The notes under the pieces are model-generated. The model did no database searches, had not been told where the DNA came from, and saw only the letters and a list, made by a program, of their open reading frames with translations. Positions 17,432 through 26,212 of a stretch of 64,000 nt of DNA are shown here, in pieces. Position 1 is the first letter of the stretch, and every line of letters begins with the position of its first letter. The DNA is from JBFXAM01 sp050184295. Lineage in GTDB: Bacteria; Planctomycetota; Phycisphaerae; UBA1845; Fen-1342. Made by a program: the position numbers and the translations under genes. Location: the NCBI GenBank assembly GCA_050184295.1, contig JBFXAM010000006.1, forward strand, positions 1-64,000, in the 5' to 3' direction.

Positions 17432-17809
17432 TTAGCCGCTCGCGGCCTCACGCGTCTCGCCACACCGTACGCCGATTTCAAACGTACCGATCAGAACCTG
17501 CCGGCAGTGCGCGACGATGCCTGCGACCTGGATCGGCTCGCCCGCGCGACCGGTCAGTGTCACCTCGACCGCCGCCCCGTCGCCCACCGGGCGGTCGATC
17601 AGCACCGCGACGCCGCTGCGCGACAGATTGACGGTCGTACCCAGCACGGCCGCGAAACGCCGCGACGCGGGATCGGCGATTCGCACGCAGCAGGGCGCGC
17701 GGTGCGCCCAGCGCGGCTCGCGGGCGCGACGCGCCCGATTCGAGTTTCCGGATCGGGCCGACGCCCCGCTGGGCACGGCGCTCACCAACGTCTGACCCGC
17801 AGTGGACAT
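17432..17809 (-). CDS. PilZ domain protein
   Basis: The 125-residue protein has a basic, Arg-rich N-terminal part followed by a single PilZ-type barrel with NLSRSGVAVLID (the D/N-x-S-x-x-G motif, about residue 60-72) and VEVTLTGRAGEPIQVAGIV. PilZ domains bind cyclic di-GMP. An RxxxR-like cluster precedes the barrel, but the exact binding arginines cannot be fixed by eye. GGAGG lies 6 bases before the ATG at 17809. It follows the large exported-protein gene by 180 bp on the same strand. Confidence 0.8.
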   Translation of the reverse strand: MSTAGQTLVSAVPSGASARSGNSNRARRAREPRWAHRAPCCVRIADPASRRFAAVLGTTVNLSRSGVAVLIDRPVGDGAAVEVTLTGRAGEPIQVAGIVAHCRQVLIGTFEIGVRCGETREAASG

Positions 17810-17989
17810 GGTCGCCTCCTTCGCGCGTAGCCGCGATGGCGTGACGCCGAAGCGACGCGGCGGGCGCGCATGGTGACTCGGCGGCGCCATCACGCCGCTT
17901 CGTTCTTATCGTCCGTTCTGAAGGTGCAGTGAATCGCCGGCCGGTTCGCGAGCGGGTGGAATCCTGGGTCGGTGCAGCGAAAGCGGCGG

Positions 17990-20140
17990 CTAAGGCGCGC
18001 CATTGGGCGACTCGGCCGGAGCGCTGGGCACGCCCGGGTCGTGCGGAGCGGTTTCCGCGGCCATCAATTCCGGCCAGAGCAGCAGCGCTGCGGCGCGAAT
18101 CGCCGCGGTGGCGTCGTTCTGCTGAAGGACAATTCGGAACCGATCGTCGCTCTCGTATGTGCGTACGACGAGCGGCGCGCCGCCTCCGATCGGCCCGCCC
18201 GCCCGCACGCCGGGCGTGGCGTTCACAAGCCGATCGAGGCGAAGCAGGCCGAGCTTATTTTCGGACGTGGTGCCCGAAGCAATGGCAGCATCCGCGCCGC
18301 CGCGCAGGCTCCCCAAGTACTCCATCAGCGGGTCGATGCCGTACGCGATCACCACGTGCTCGCCGCGCACGTGCCACGCCGGGCCGACGCCGGTCCCGGG
18401 CACGGGAATGGTGAACACGTCTCCGTGGGGCGTGTGGACGACGGCGGACGGGAGTTCGGCTTCGGCTCCTGGGCCAAAGAAGAATCTCCGTAGTCCCAAC
18501 TCGATGCGGCGCAGCCAGAGGTCGGCCTGTTCAACGTGGAAGACGAGAATCCATCGCGCGATGTTCGTGATCGCGTCGCCGTCGGCGGCCGGCCCGAGCC
18601 AGACGAGCGTGGCTCCGCGCAGCGGGCGGCCGACGTCATCTGCCACGCGCAGCGCCGCGCGCTGCTCGAACGCGCGGATGCCGGCCAGCGGATCGTCGAA
18701 GGGCCTGGTGCTGGGCGGCAGCGCCGGCTCGACGCGCCGCGCGCGATTGGACTCGATCAGCAGGCGCTCGAAGTCGCGCCAGCGCTGTTCGCCGGGATCG
18801 AGCGCCGTCACAAAGCCGAGCGCCGCGGAATCCGGCACATGAGTGAGCCAGCGCGCGTCGAGCATCTCGGTGCGCAGCAGTTTGTAGAGTGAGCCGCCGG
18901 GCGCCGCGACGTGGGCGCTGACCGACAGTTCGACCCGATCGCCTTCGATCGACAGCGTCGCGAAGAAGGGGCCGAGTTCGCGCAGGCCGAGCGCGTCGAT
19001 CGCGAGCGTAAGCTCCTCGCGCTGGTCGGGTGGAACGCTCTCGATCATCAGCTCGACGAAACGCGGCCAGTCGACGAACAGCATCGGCGTCGCCGCGCGC
19101 CGCGCCACGAAGGGTCGTCGACGGAACCCCGCGTTGCTGAAGAGCACGGGATCGCGCAGTTCGCCGCGGTGTCGCCGAACCGCGTCCGCGCCGCCGTTCG
19201 CGTCGCTACAGGCGATGAACAGCCCGCGGTCGGAGGTGTAGAGCAACTCGAGCTTCGGTCGCCCCGCGGGAGAGAAAAAGTCAATGCCGGCCACCGCACC
19301 TTCGGGCGTAAGCAGCGTCAGCGCCAGCCCCTGCAACACCCCGCCGCCGGCGACATCCTGACCCGTATAGAGCACGAGCAGCACGTCGGCGCTCAGCACG
19401 CGCCGACCCTCGACTTCCTCGAAGCGGCAGTTGTAGAAGCCGATGCCGACCCCTTCCAGCCGCCCGACTTCCGCCGGCTGCGGTTCGTTCAGCAGCGCCC
19501 CCACGTCGACGCCGCCCCGGCTGAGCAACGTGTACACAAGCTCCCGCCGCACCGGGTCGTCCAGGCCCGCCGCCCGCAGCAGCGCCCGCACCTGCTCGGC
19601 GAAGCGGCCGGGATCGGCAAGCTCGAAATACACGAGCGTGTTCGCGGGCATCAGCCGCGCCGGTTCCACCACCGGCATCGCCGCCAGTTCCGCCTCGGCG
19701 AACGCGCGAGTTTCCGGCGGAAGCGTCGCATCGCGCAGCAGGTCGCTCAGCAGGGCGCGCGCCTCGTCCGGCCGACCTTGTCGCCGAACCGAGCGCGCCA
19801 AGCGCCACATTGCCTCCTGGCGCAGATGCGGGCGGGCGCCGGAGTCGCTGATGATGAGCCGATACCACTCGGAAGCACGCACCGGATCGCGCAGCACGTC
19901 GTCCTGAAACACCCCGTTCGCAAGCGCCACTTCGGGCGCCACCGGCGCCCGCGGCGATGGGGACACGCGCTTCGGCAGCAGGGGCAGCGACGCGCCCGGC
20001 GAGTCCGGCGACCCCGATTGCGCGCCAGCGCGGTCGAGGAATGCAAACGCCAACAGCGCCGCGAGCAGCGCCGCAGGCCGAACGGGCCGCGCGTGGCGTG
20101 CGAACGGGCGAGCGCGGCGGATTGGCAATCGCGTGGACAC
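17990..20140 (-). CDS. Large exported protein of unknown function
   Basis: The 716-residue product has a basic start and a signal peptide (LLAALLAFAFLDRAGA, cleavage near 40). A helical repeat region resembling TPR units follows (EWYRLIISDSGARPHLRQEAMWRLARSVRRQG..., about 90-150). A long domain then begins PANTLVYFELADPGRFAEQV and runs to the end, with alternating strands. The phrase-level similarity is to planctomycete proteins annotated as DUF3352-like, but I cannot assign a function. It starts 21 bp after the small SH3-like gene and ends the cluster that begins with DUF58, so it probably belongs to that operon. Confidence 0.75.
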   Translation of the reverse strand: MSTRLPIRRARPFARHARPVRPAALLAALLAFAFLDRAGAQSGSPDSPGASLPLLPKRVSPSPRAPVAPEVALANGVFQDDVLRDPVRASEWYRLIISDSGARPHLRQEAMWRLARSVRRQGRPDEARALLSDLLRDATLPPETRAFAEAELAAMPVVEPARLMPANTLVYFELADPGRFAEQVRALLRAAGLDDPVRRELVYTLLSRGGVDVGALLNEPQPAEVGRLEGVGIGFYNCRFEEVEGRRVLSADVLLVLYTGQDVAGGGVLQGLALTLLTPEGAVAGIDFFSPAGRPKLELLYTSDRGLFIACSDANGGADAVRRHRGELRDPVLFSNAGFRRRPFVARRAATPMLFVDWPRFVELMIESVPPDQREELTLAIDALGLRELGPFFATLSIEGDRVELSVSAHVAAPGGSLYKLLRTEMLDARWLTHVPDSAALGFVTALDPGEQRWRDFERLLIESNRARRVEPALPPSTRPFDDPLAGIRAFEQRAALRVADDVGRPLRGATLVWLGPAADGDAITNIARWILVFHVEQADLWLRRIELGLRRFFFGPGAEAELPSAVVHTPHGDVFTIPVPGTGVGPAWHVRGEHVVIAYGIDPLMEYLGSLRGGADAAIASGTTSENKLGLLRLDRLVNATPGVRAGGPIGGGAPLVVRTYESDDRFRIVLQQNDATAAIRAAALLLWPELMAAETAPHDPGVPSAPAESPNGAP

Positions 20141-20161
20141 GGGACTCCGCGGTGCGCGGGA

Positions 20162-20413
20162 TCAGGTTGGTAGCAGCTCGACTTCGGTGTGCTGATCGAC
20201 GGTCAGCGTCGTCAGCTCGCCGTTGTCCTTGCGAAGGCGAATCCGCGTCAGCCAGAGCTTGTCGTCCTTCGAGTGCGCATACCAGCTGCCGGTCGGCTCC
20301 AGCTCGGCCTGGACGATCGTGCCGGTGACGTCGAGCCGCCACTCGCCCTCGCGCCGATCGATCGACTGGCGGATGCGGATTCTCTGACCCGGCTTCAACT
20401 CGACGGTGTCCAT
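20162..20413 (-). CDS. Small conserved-looking protein, SH3-like beta barrel
   Basis: The 83-residue protein is almost all predicted beta strand (IRIRQSIDRREGEWRLDVTG, then WLTRIRLRKDNGELTTLTVD), with no membrane segment. It begins MDTVELKPGQRIRIRQ behind GAGGAG. Function unknown. It lies between the BatA/VWA gene (105 bp) and the large exported-protein gene (21 bp), which argues that it is a real, co-expressed gene. Confidence 0.75.
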   Translation of the reverse strand: MDTVELKPGQRIRIRQSIDRREGEWRLDVTGTIVQAELEPTGSWYAHSKDDKLWLTRIRLRKDNGELTTLTVDQHTEVELLPT

Positions 20414-20517
20414 CGGGCTCCTCGCTACGACGAGAACAGGGAACGGGAACCGAGTGTCGCAGAGCCGTCGTCTGCCGCTCGAGTCGTCGCCGATCCGTTC
20501 CCGGCGCTCCCTCGCCT

Positions 20518-22554
20518 CTAGATCATGACGCGCCGATTGTAAATCCACCACTCGATCAATGCGACCAGGAACGCCGCCCCGATGAACCACCGCCAGATTT
20601 CCGGTGTCGCGACGCGAATTGCATCCGCCTGGGCCACTGCCTGACCACCAATCCGCACGTCGCCTTGCGGCGTGATGTCGCTCTCCCACGGGTCGTCGAG
20701 ATTCACGGCGAAGCGGTCGCGGCCCTCGACGCCGTCCTCCACCCGATAAACGCCGACCTGATCGGCGCCACCGAACGCGGCCACGCCAACGGCGTTCGCG
20801 GTGAGCGTGGTGCTCGTTCCGTTGGGCCGGATCAGCCGGGCGGTGGACTTGCCGGCGGGCAGCGGAATGAGCAGCGCGTCGCCGGGGCGCGCGGGCCCCT
20901 CCTCGCCTCCAGTTGCGACGTTGCCGAGAAACTGGAGCGCGTTGTAGATGAAGATCGGAAAGCCGGCGTTGCGCCACCAGGTGCTATCTTCCACCGCGAA
21001 GCTCAGAATGAGAAACACACGGCCGCCGGCCGCATACCGCGCCAACACCGGCCCCGCGGGCCCCTCGATGATCACCTCCGCTTCCCGCGGGGTCTCGAGC
21101 TTCACGGCGCGCGCGACCTTGACATCCTCCAGCGCGACATTGCGCAGCACGGCGTGCGAGTCGTCCCACCACATGAGCGCGAAGTTCTCGACCGGCGCGC
21201 CGGCCTTCACGCCCTCCACCTCTGGAATCGCGCCGAGGAACAGGTAGTTGCCCCCGGGCAGGCGCTTGGTCGCGTGGTTGTGCACGATCACCGCGTCGTA
21301 TTTCGACTGCCCCGCCGACTCGATCTGCTCCGACGGGGCCGACTCGTATTCCGCCGGCGTCATGAGCACAGCTTCCTCCAGCGGCAGTCCGCGGAGCACG
21401 TGCGGCAGCAGCCCGCCGCGCTCCGCAACCACCAGCACCCGCATCTTCCGCGGCGGTGGCACGACGACATACGCGCGGTTGTCGGTCTTGAGCGCGTCGT
21501 CCCGAGCGACGCGCGTCTCGAGGATGGCGCCGCGCGGCAGCACGAGCTGAAACGCGAGTGAGACGCCGTCCCCGCCGCCGCGCGACGCCGGCCGCGTCGC
21601 GGGCGCTGCTTCGTCGTCGGCGGAGGGCGCAGGGCGCGGCGGCAGGTCGGCGACCGCGGGCGCGAGCGTGATGTTCTGCGCGTCCTGGAGGATGTCGTCG
21701 ACATAGAGCGCGACGTCGGTGCGGACCTCCTGCGGTGCGAAGTTGCGCACCTGGACGAACACGTCGAGCAGCTCCGGCCGTTCGTAGTTTCGCTGCGCGC
21801 GCAGCGCCGTGATGCCGGCGTTGTCGCGCGTCTCGCCGATCCGCAGCAACTCCATCTTGCCGGCGCGCAGCACAAGCTCGTCGAGATCGGCGACGCCGCC
21901 GTCCGAGATCAGCACCAGCTTGGAGTCGGGCTCGGGGCTGACGGGTGTGCTGTCGACGCTGCCCATCGAGGGCATGAGGTGCGCCTCGGCGAGGTCGAGC
22001 GCCTCGCGCAGGTTGGTCAGGCCGTCGGTCGGCTCGATGCCGCGGATCAGCTCCACCAGTTCGCCGGTGTTGGTGGTGAACGGCGCGACGATGCTGGCGC
22101 GGTCGGCGAACGCGATCACCATGACGCGCGTTCCCGCGCGCGCGCCCGCGAAGCTCAGCCACCCGCCGGACGTCTGGTTCAACGTACGCACCAGCCGCGC
22201 AGCCTGCTCCTTCGCCAGGTCGAGCCGCGTCTCGCGGCCTTCGAAGGCGTTCATCGACGCGGAGCGGTCGATGAGCAGCACGATGCTCTTCTCGTTCACC
22301 GCGGTCGATTTCACGATCGGCCGGGCGAGGGCGAGAATCGCCGCGGCGAGGATCAGCAGTTGCAGAAACAGCAGCAGGTTCTTGCGGAGGCGCTGAAACG
22401 GGGCGTTGACCTGCAAGTCCTGGACGGCGCGCTTCCAGAGAAACGTCGAAGGCACGACCTGCTCGCGGCGGCGGAGCTTCAGGAAATACAGAACGAGCAG
22501 CGCCGGAACGACGGCGCCCGCGATCGCCAGGGCCCAGATGTTCAGAAAACTCAC
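20518..22554 (-). CDS. BatA/VWA domain membrane protein
   Basis: The 678-residue protein starts with the BatA N-terminal hairpin: MSFLNIWALAIAGAVVPALL, LYFLKLRRRE and a second span LLLFLQLLILAAAILALA. A von Willebrand A domain follows with a metal-ion site LIDRSASM (around residue 93). A long periplasmic region follows, including a TRPASRGGGDG linker, with a last membrane span near the C-terminus (FLVALIEWWIYNRRVMI). Such proteins work with DUF58 and MoxR-type ATPases, perhaps in envelope protein assembly or stress. It starts 9 bp after the DUF58 gene. Confidence 0.88.
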   Translation of the reverse strand: MSFLNIWALAIAGAVVPALLVLYFLKLRRREQVVPSTFLWKRAVQDLQVNAPFQRLRKNLLLFLQLLILAAAILALARPIVKSTAVNEKSIVLLIDRSASMNAFEGRETRLDLAKEQAARLVRTLNQTSGGWLSFAGARAGTRVMVIAFADRASIVAPFTTNTGELVELIRGIEPTDGLTNLREALDLAEAHLMPSMGSVDSTPVSPEPDSKLVLISDGGVADLDELVLRAGKMELLRIGETRDNAGITALRAQRNYERPELLDVFVQVRNFAPQEVRTDVALYVDDILQDAQNITLAPAVADLPPRPAPSADDEAAPATRPASRGGGDGVSLAFQLVLPRGAILETRVARDDALKTDNRAYVVVPPPRKMRVLVVAERGGLLPHVLRGLPLEEAVLMTPAEYESAPSEQIESAGQSKYDAVIVHNHATKRLPGGNYLFLGAIPEVEGVKAGAPVENFALMWWDDSHAVLRNVALEDVKVARAVKLETPREAEVIIEGPAGPVLARYAAGGRVFLILSFAVEDSTWWRNAGFPIFIYNALQFLGNVATGGEEGPARPGDALLIPLPAGKSTARLIRPNGTSTTLTANAVGVAAFGGADQVGVYRVEDGVEGRDRFAVNLDDPWESDITPQGDVRIGGQAVAQADAIRVATPEIWRWFIGAAFLVALIEWWIYNRRVMI

Positions 22555-22563
22555 GCCGTCACC

Positions 22564-23589
22564 TCAACGCAGCAGCCCGCGCTGGCGCAGGTACGTCAGG
22601 ACCAGCACGTCGAACGAGACGCGCGTGCTGGTGAACAGATACGTGATCCCCCGCCGCGTGCAGTGGTCTTTCAGCTCGGTGCAGTACGCGGCCAGGTTGG
22701 CCTTGTATTTCTCCAGCAGCGGCTTGCTGATCGTGACCTCCGCCAGGTCGTCGTCCTCCACGTCGCGCAGCTTCAGGTCGCCGACCAGCGGCGGATCGAT
22801 CTCGTCCGGCGCGAGCACCTGGATCGTATACAGGTCGCAGTCGCGGCTCAGCAGGTAACGAATGCCGTCCGCGTAGCCGCCTTTGTCCATGAAATCGCTG
22901 ATGACGATGACGACGCCCTTGCCCGTGTGGCGCAATGCGAACCGCTTCGCCGCCGACGCGAAGTTCGACGGCCCCGCGTACGGCAGCTTCTGGAGAAACG
23001 ACATCACCTGCGACGACATCCGCCGCCCGCGCACGCCGCGCATTTCGTACACAAGCGTGTCCGCGTAGCCGTAGAGGCTGACGCGGTCGTAATTCACGAG
23101 ACCGATGTAAGCCAGTGCGGCGGCGACGCGCTTCACAAAGAGGCCCTTGTGCGGGTCGCCCCAGTCCATGCTCTTCGACAGGTCGAAGAGGATCGCGACG
23201 TTGAGGTCTTCCTCTTCGAGAAACAGCTTCAGCAGCAGCTTCTCGAGCCGGGCGTAGATGTTCCAGTCGAGGAAGCGGAGGTCGTCGCCGACGACGTAGT
23301 TGCGATAGTCGGCGAACTCGACGCTCTGCCCGCGGCGCTTGCTCCGCCGCTCGCCCTTCATGCGGCCGACGAAGATTTTTCGCGAGAGCACGTCGAGTTG
23401 TTCGAGCTTGTGCATGAACTCGGGGCTGAGCAGCTCGCCGTTGCGGTCGGCGGCTGAACGGCGCGCCGCGACGCCGCCCGTGCCGGTCGCGCGCGGCGCA
23501 CCACCCAGCGCACCGCTGCCGCCGCCCGGAGCAGATGCTCCGGGTCGGGGCGTGGGGCGTGCGGGCGTCGCGGGCTCGGTCGGCGGCAT
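22564..23589 (-). CDS. DUF58 domain protein
   Basis: The 341-residue protein has a disordered Pro/Gly/Ala-rich N-terminus (to about 45). The DUF58 signature follows in RRGQSVEFADYRNYVVGDD, LRFLDWNIYARLEKLLLKLF and a VWA-like strand ILFDLSKSMDWG (around 135). DUF58 proteins are cytoplasmic partners of BatA-type VWA proteins and MoxR ATPases. The downstream gene at 9 bp is exactly such a BatA protein. No MoxR ATPase gene is found within the window, which is unusual for this cluster. Confidence 0.9.
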   Translation of the reverse strand: MPPTEPATPARPTPRPGASAPGGGSGALGGAPRATGTGGVAARRSAADRNGELLSPEFMHKLEQLDVLSRKIFVGRMKGERRSKRRGQSVEFADYRNYVVGDDLRFLDWNIYARLEKLLLKLFLEEEDLNVAILFDLSKSMDWGDPHKGLFVKRVAAALAYIGLVNYDRVSLYGYADTLVYEMRGVRGRRMSSQVMSFLQKLPYAGPSNFASAAKRFALRHTGKGVVIVISDFMDKGGYADGIRYLLSRDCDLYTIQVLAPDEIDPPLVGDLKLRDVEDDDLAEVTISKPLLEKYKANLAAYCTELKDHCTRRGITYLFTSTRVSFDVLVLTYLRQRGLLR

Positions 23590-23802
23590 CGCTGCGGGAT
23601 TCTAACCGCGCCCGGCGGCGGAAGCCGAGTCCGCGGCCGAAGACGGACGAATCCCCCGCGCGATCGACAGAAAGCGACAAGCAAGGGGCGCTGGTCGCAC
23701 TCGCAAATGCGCGACTTGGAAACGAACACCAGGCCGCTTCGGCCGATCGCTCAGACCGGGAGGCTCGAGATTCGGGCGAAGGGACGCACGCGCGCACCGC
23801 AT

Positions 23803-24456
23803 TCACGGCGCGGCTGTCGCGGGTGGCACCTTGCCTGGACAGGTCTTTCCGCATTCCGGACAACGGCCGCTCACGTTGCCGGTGAGCGAGTACCCGCACG
23901 TTTCGCACAGCGGTTCTTGGGTTGCGTGCCGCCGTCGTCGTCGAAGCCACACGAACCGCAAGAAGGCGTATCCGGGTGCCGCGCCGAGAACGAGGCCCGT
24001 GAGCCAGACGGGCGACGACGCCTCGTAGAAAACGCCGCGCAGCTTCACCGTTCCCGGCGGGCAGTACGTACCCCCGTAGAACATGTAGCATCCGAGTAGC
24101 GGGATACGAAGCAACCAGTCATCCTCGCGTTGTCGTTGATAAGGCCGGTCGACCCAGATGCGCATCCGAGCCTCACCGTCGCGTACGGTAACCGCGTACC
24201 AAGCGTCGACATGAGGGGGACCGTAGTGATAGCCCCATGTGAAGGAGAGAGCATGGACGCCGAAGGCTAAGACTGACAGGACCGCGAGCACAGCCAGAAA
24301 CGGATGTCGGCGCGCGGCGCCCAGCGAAAGGAGCGCGTAACTGTGCGCGGTCCGCCCTGCCAGTCGAGACGCGGCTGCCGCGGCACGCAGCGACCACGCG
24401 AACGCCCGCTCCGGCGCCTGCGCGAGTGCAATCCTCATCCGCTCAGACCGGTCCAT
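23803..24456 (-). CDS. Two-span membrane protein with C-terminal zinc ribbon
   Basis: The 217-residue protein has two membrane spans (FLAVLAVLSVLAFGVHALSF about 55-75; VWLTGLVLGAAPGYAFLRFV about 150-170) with an exported loop between them. Its C-terminus carries a rubredoxin-like zinc ribbon CETCGYSLTGNVSGRCPECG. This ribbon is a frequent ending of planctomycete membrane proteins of unknown role. The ATG overlaps the stop codon of the upstream dockerin-tailed gene (TGATG), which implies translational coupling. Confidence 0.78.
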   Translation of the reverse strand: MDRSERMRIALAQAPERAFAWSLRAAAAASRLAGRTAHSYALLSLGAARRHPFLAVLAVLSVLAFGVHALSFTWGYHYGPPHVDAWYAVTVRDGEARMRIWVDRPYQRQREDDWLLRIPLLGCYMFYGGTYCPPGTVKLRGVFYEASSPVWLTGLVLGAAPGYAFLRFVWLRRRRRHATQEPLCETCGYSLTGNVSGRCPECGKTCPGKVPPATAAP

Positions 24457-26096
24457 CACCCGCCCGTCAGCAGCTCCACAAACGCATCGATATCGAAGTT
24501 GTTCACCGCCCCGTCGCCGTTCACGTCGGCGTTGCGCCGGTCGCAGTCGGGGAATTGATCCTGGTAGACGCCCGGGCGGACCAGCGCGAGCACGAATGGG
24601 TCGATGTCGAAGTTGTCCACGACGCCGTCGCAGTTCAGGTCGCCCGCCAGCCGCGTGCTCACGACCAGCACCAGTCGCGGCGGCTGGCCCGCTTCGCGGC
24701 TGTGATAGGCGAGCGTGTTCGTGGCGGGCAGCGTATTGGCGTAGCTCAGCAGGCCGTCCGCGTCCCCGTTCGCGTTCGCGGTCACGTTCGCCGCGATCGT
24801 GCCGTCGCGCGAACTCTGCGGCAACTGGACGAGCGCCGGTCCGATCGAGGGTGCGTTGTTGAACGTGATCGTGGGTTCGCTCCACGTCGTGTTTTCGACC
24901 GCGTGAATGTTGCCGCCGCCTCCCGAGAGCACGCGCAGGCTGAGCTTGGCGAGCAGCGCGGGCCGGCGGACGCCGGTCAGGTCGAATCTCAGGTAGGTGT
25001 TGATCGGCGACGCGCCGCCCTGCGCGCGCAGGTCGTTCGCAGCGCCAAAATTGGCGGTCGGTGCTGCGGCGGACACATACGCGTCGGCGATCGCGTCGAG
25101 CGGCGCGAGGCGCGCCCCCGGCTGCACCGGCCACCACGACGCGGCGCTCGGCGCGCTCGCGAAGAACGCCGACAGCAGGTCGCCGACCTTCTGCTCGCCG
25201 CTCGGCGACGGATGGGTGCCGTCGCCTTCCAAATCACCGACCGCCCAGGTGAGCCCGTCGCTGCGCGGCGTGAGGCCGTCGGCCCACAGGTAGGGGCCCC
25301 AAAGCAGCAGCGGGGATTCGACCGGGCCGAGCGCGGCGTTGTAGTTCAGGGCGGGGTCGCCGGCGATCTGCTGCTCGATCACCCACTTCACCGAGAAGCC
25401 CGATTCATACGCCATCGGCTCGGGGTTGAGCGACGTCGTCGCATAACCGGCGTAAATGCGGCTCGAGAGATAACAGATACGCAGGTTCGGGAACTTGTCG
25501 TGGAGGTTCTGCGCGATGGAGCGCAAGTTGTCGCGAAGCTGTTCGGCATGAATCGGAAAGTTGTTCGGCGGATTGGCGTTCGCCTCCTTCAGCCACGCGA
25601 CCTGCACCTGCTGCGGCGTGAGCCCGGCCGCGGTGATGCGCTGGTTGACGACGGTCCAGTAGCTCGCGTTCGGATTCGCGATCGCGCTCGCCGTCTGGCC
25701 GCCGAGCGCCGTGTTGAGAATCACGACGCGGGCGTTGCGTGCGGTGTTGAGATCCTCCTGCCGCTCGAACACGGAAAACTCGTGACACGTGTTCGACATG
25801 CCGATTGCGATGAAGCCGACGAAGCCGTTCGCGTCCGGCGCGCCCGCCGCGTCGCGTGGGACAATCTGCGTGGCCGCAACTGCGGCGGCGGCGGCGTGCG
25901 CGGGCGGCGGGTCGTTCACCGAGCCGGGATAGAGCCCGCCGGGAAAGCCCTGGTAGCTTGCGGCAGCGAGGTCGTTGAGCGGGACCAACCCCGTGCTCGA
26001 GCCGCCGCCGAATGCAACCGAAGCCGCGAGCAACGCCGCGAGCGCAGCGACGAACACATCGCGCCGCACTTTCAAACCAATCCGCGCGGAATGCAT
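24456..26096 (-). CDS. Secreted SGNH-hydrolase-like protein with CBM96-like domain and dockerin-like tail (paralogue 1)
   Basis: The 546-residue protein has a signal peptide (VFVAALAALLAASVAFG). Its N-terminal half resembles SGNH/GDSL esterases: a GMSN box near residue 95 and the late block DGTHPSPSGEQKVGDLL (Asp and His, near 275). A beta-rich DNRLRE/CBM96-like domain follows (AYVSAAAPTANFGAANDLRA..., about 335-475). Two F-hand calcium motifs then end the protein (DLNCDGVVDNFDIDPFV and DVNGDGAVNNFDIDAFV). The catalytic assignment is by motif only. The neighbour at 26213 is a full-length paralogue of equal length. Confidence 0.78.
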   Translation of the reverse strand: MHSARIGLKVRRDVFVAALAALLAASVAFGGGSSTGLVPLNDLAAASYQGFPGGLYPGSVNDPPPAHAAAAAVAATQIVPRDAAGAPDANGFVGFIAIGMSNTCHEFSVFERQEDLNTARNARVVILNTALGGQTASAIANPNASYWTVVNQRITAAGLTPQQVQVAWLKEANANPPNNFPIHAEQLRDNLRSIAQNLHDKFPNLRICYLSSRIYAGYATTSLNPEPMAYESGFSVKWVIEQQIAGDPALNYNAALGPVESPLLLWGPYLWADGLTPRSDGLTWAVGDLEGDGTHPSPSGEQKVGDLLSAFFASAPSAASWWPVQPGARLAPLDAIADAYVSAAAPTANFGAANDLRAQGGASPINTYLRFDLTGVRRPALLAKLSLRVLSGGGGNIHAVENTTWSEPTITFNNAPSIGPALVQLPQSSRDGTIAANVTANANGDADGLLSYANTLPATNTLAYHSREAGQPPRLVLVVSTRLAGDLNCDGVVDNFDIDPFVLALVRPGVYQDQFPDCDRRNADVNGDGAVNNFDIDAFVELLTGG

Positions 26097-26212
26097 GGGG
26101 TCTACTCCTGGTTGTGAGGCAGCGAGGCCGCCGGCCGGGGCACGGCGCGTGGACGCCGGGTTGATCAGCCTAACGCCGCCGTCCCACCGATCATTCCGCG
26201 AAATGTGCAGCG

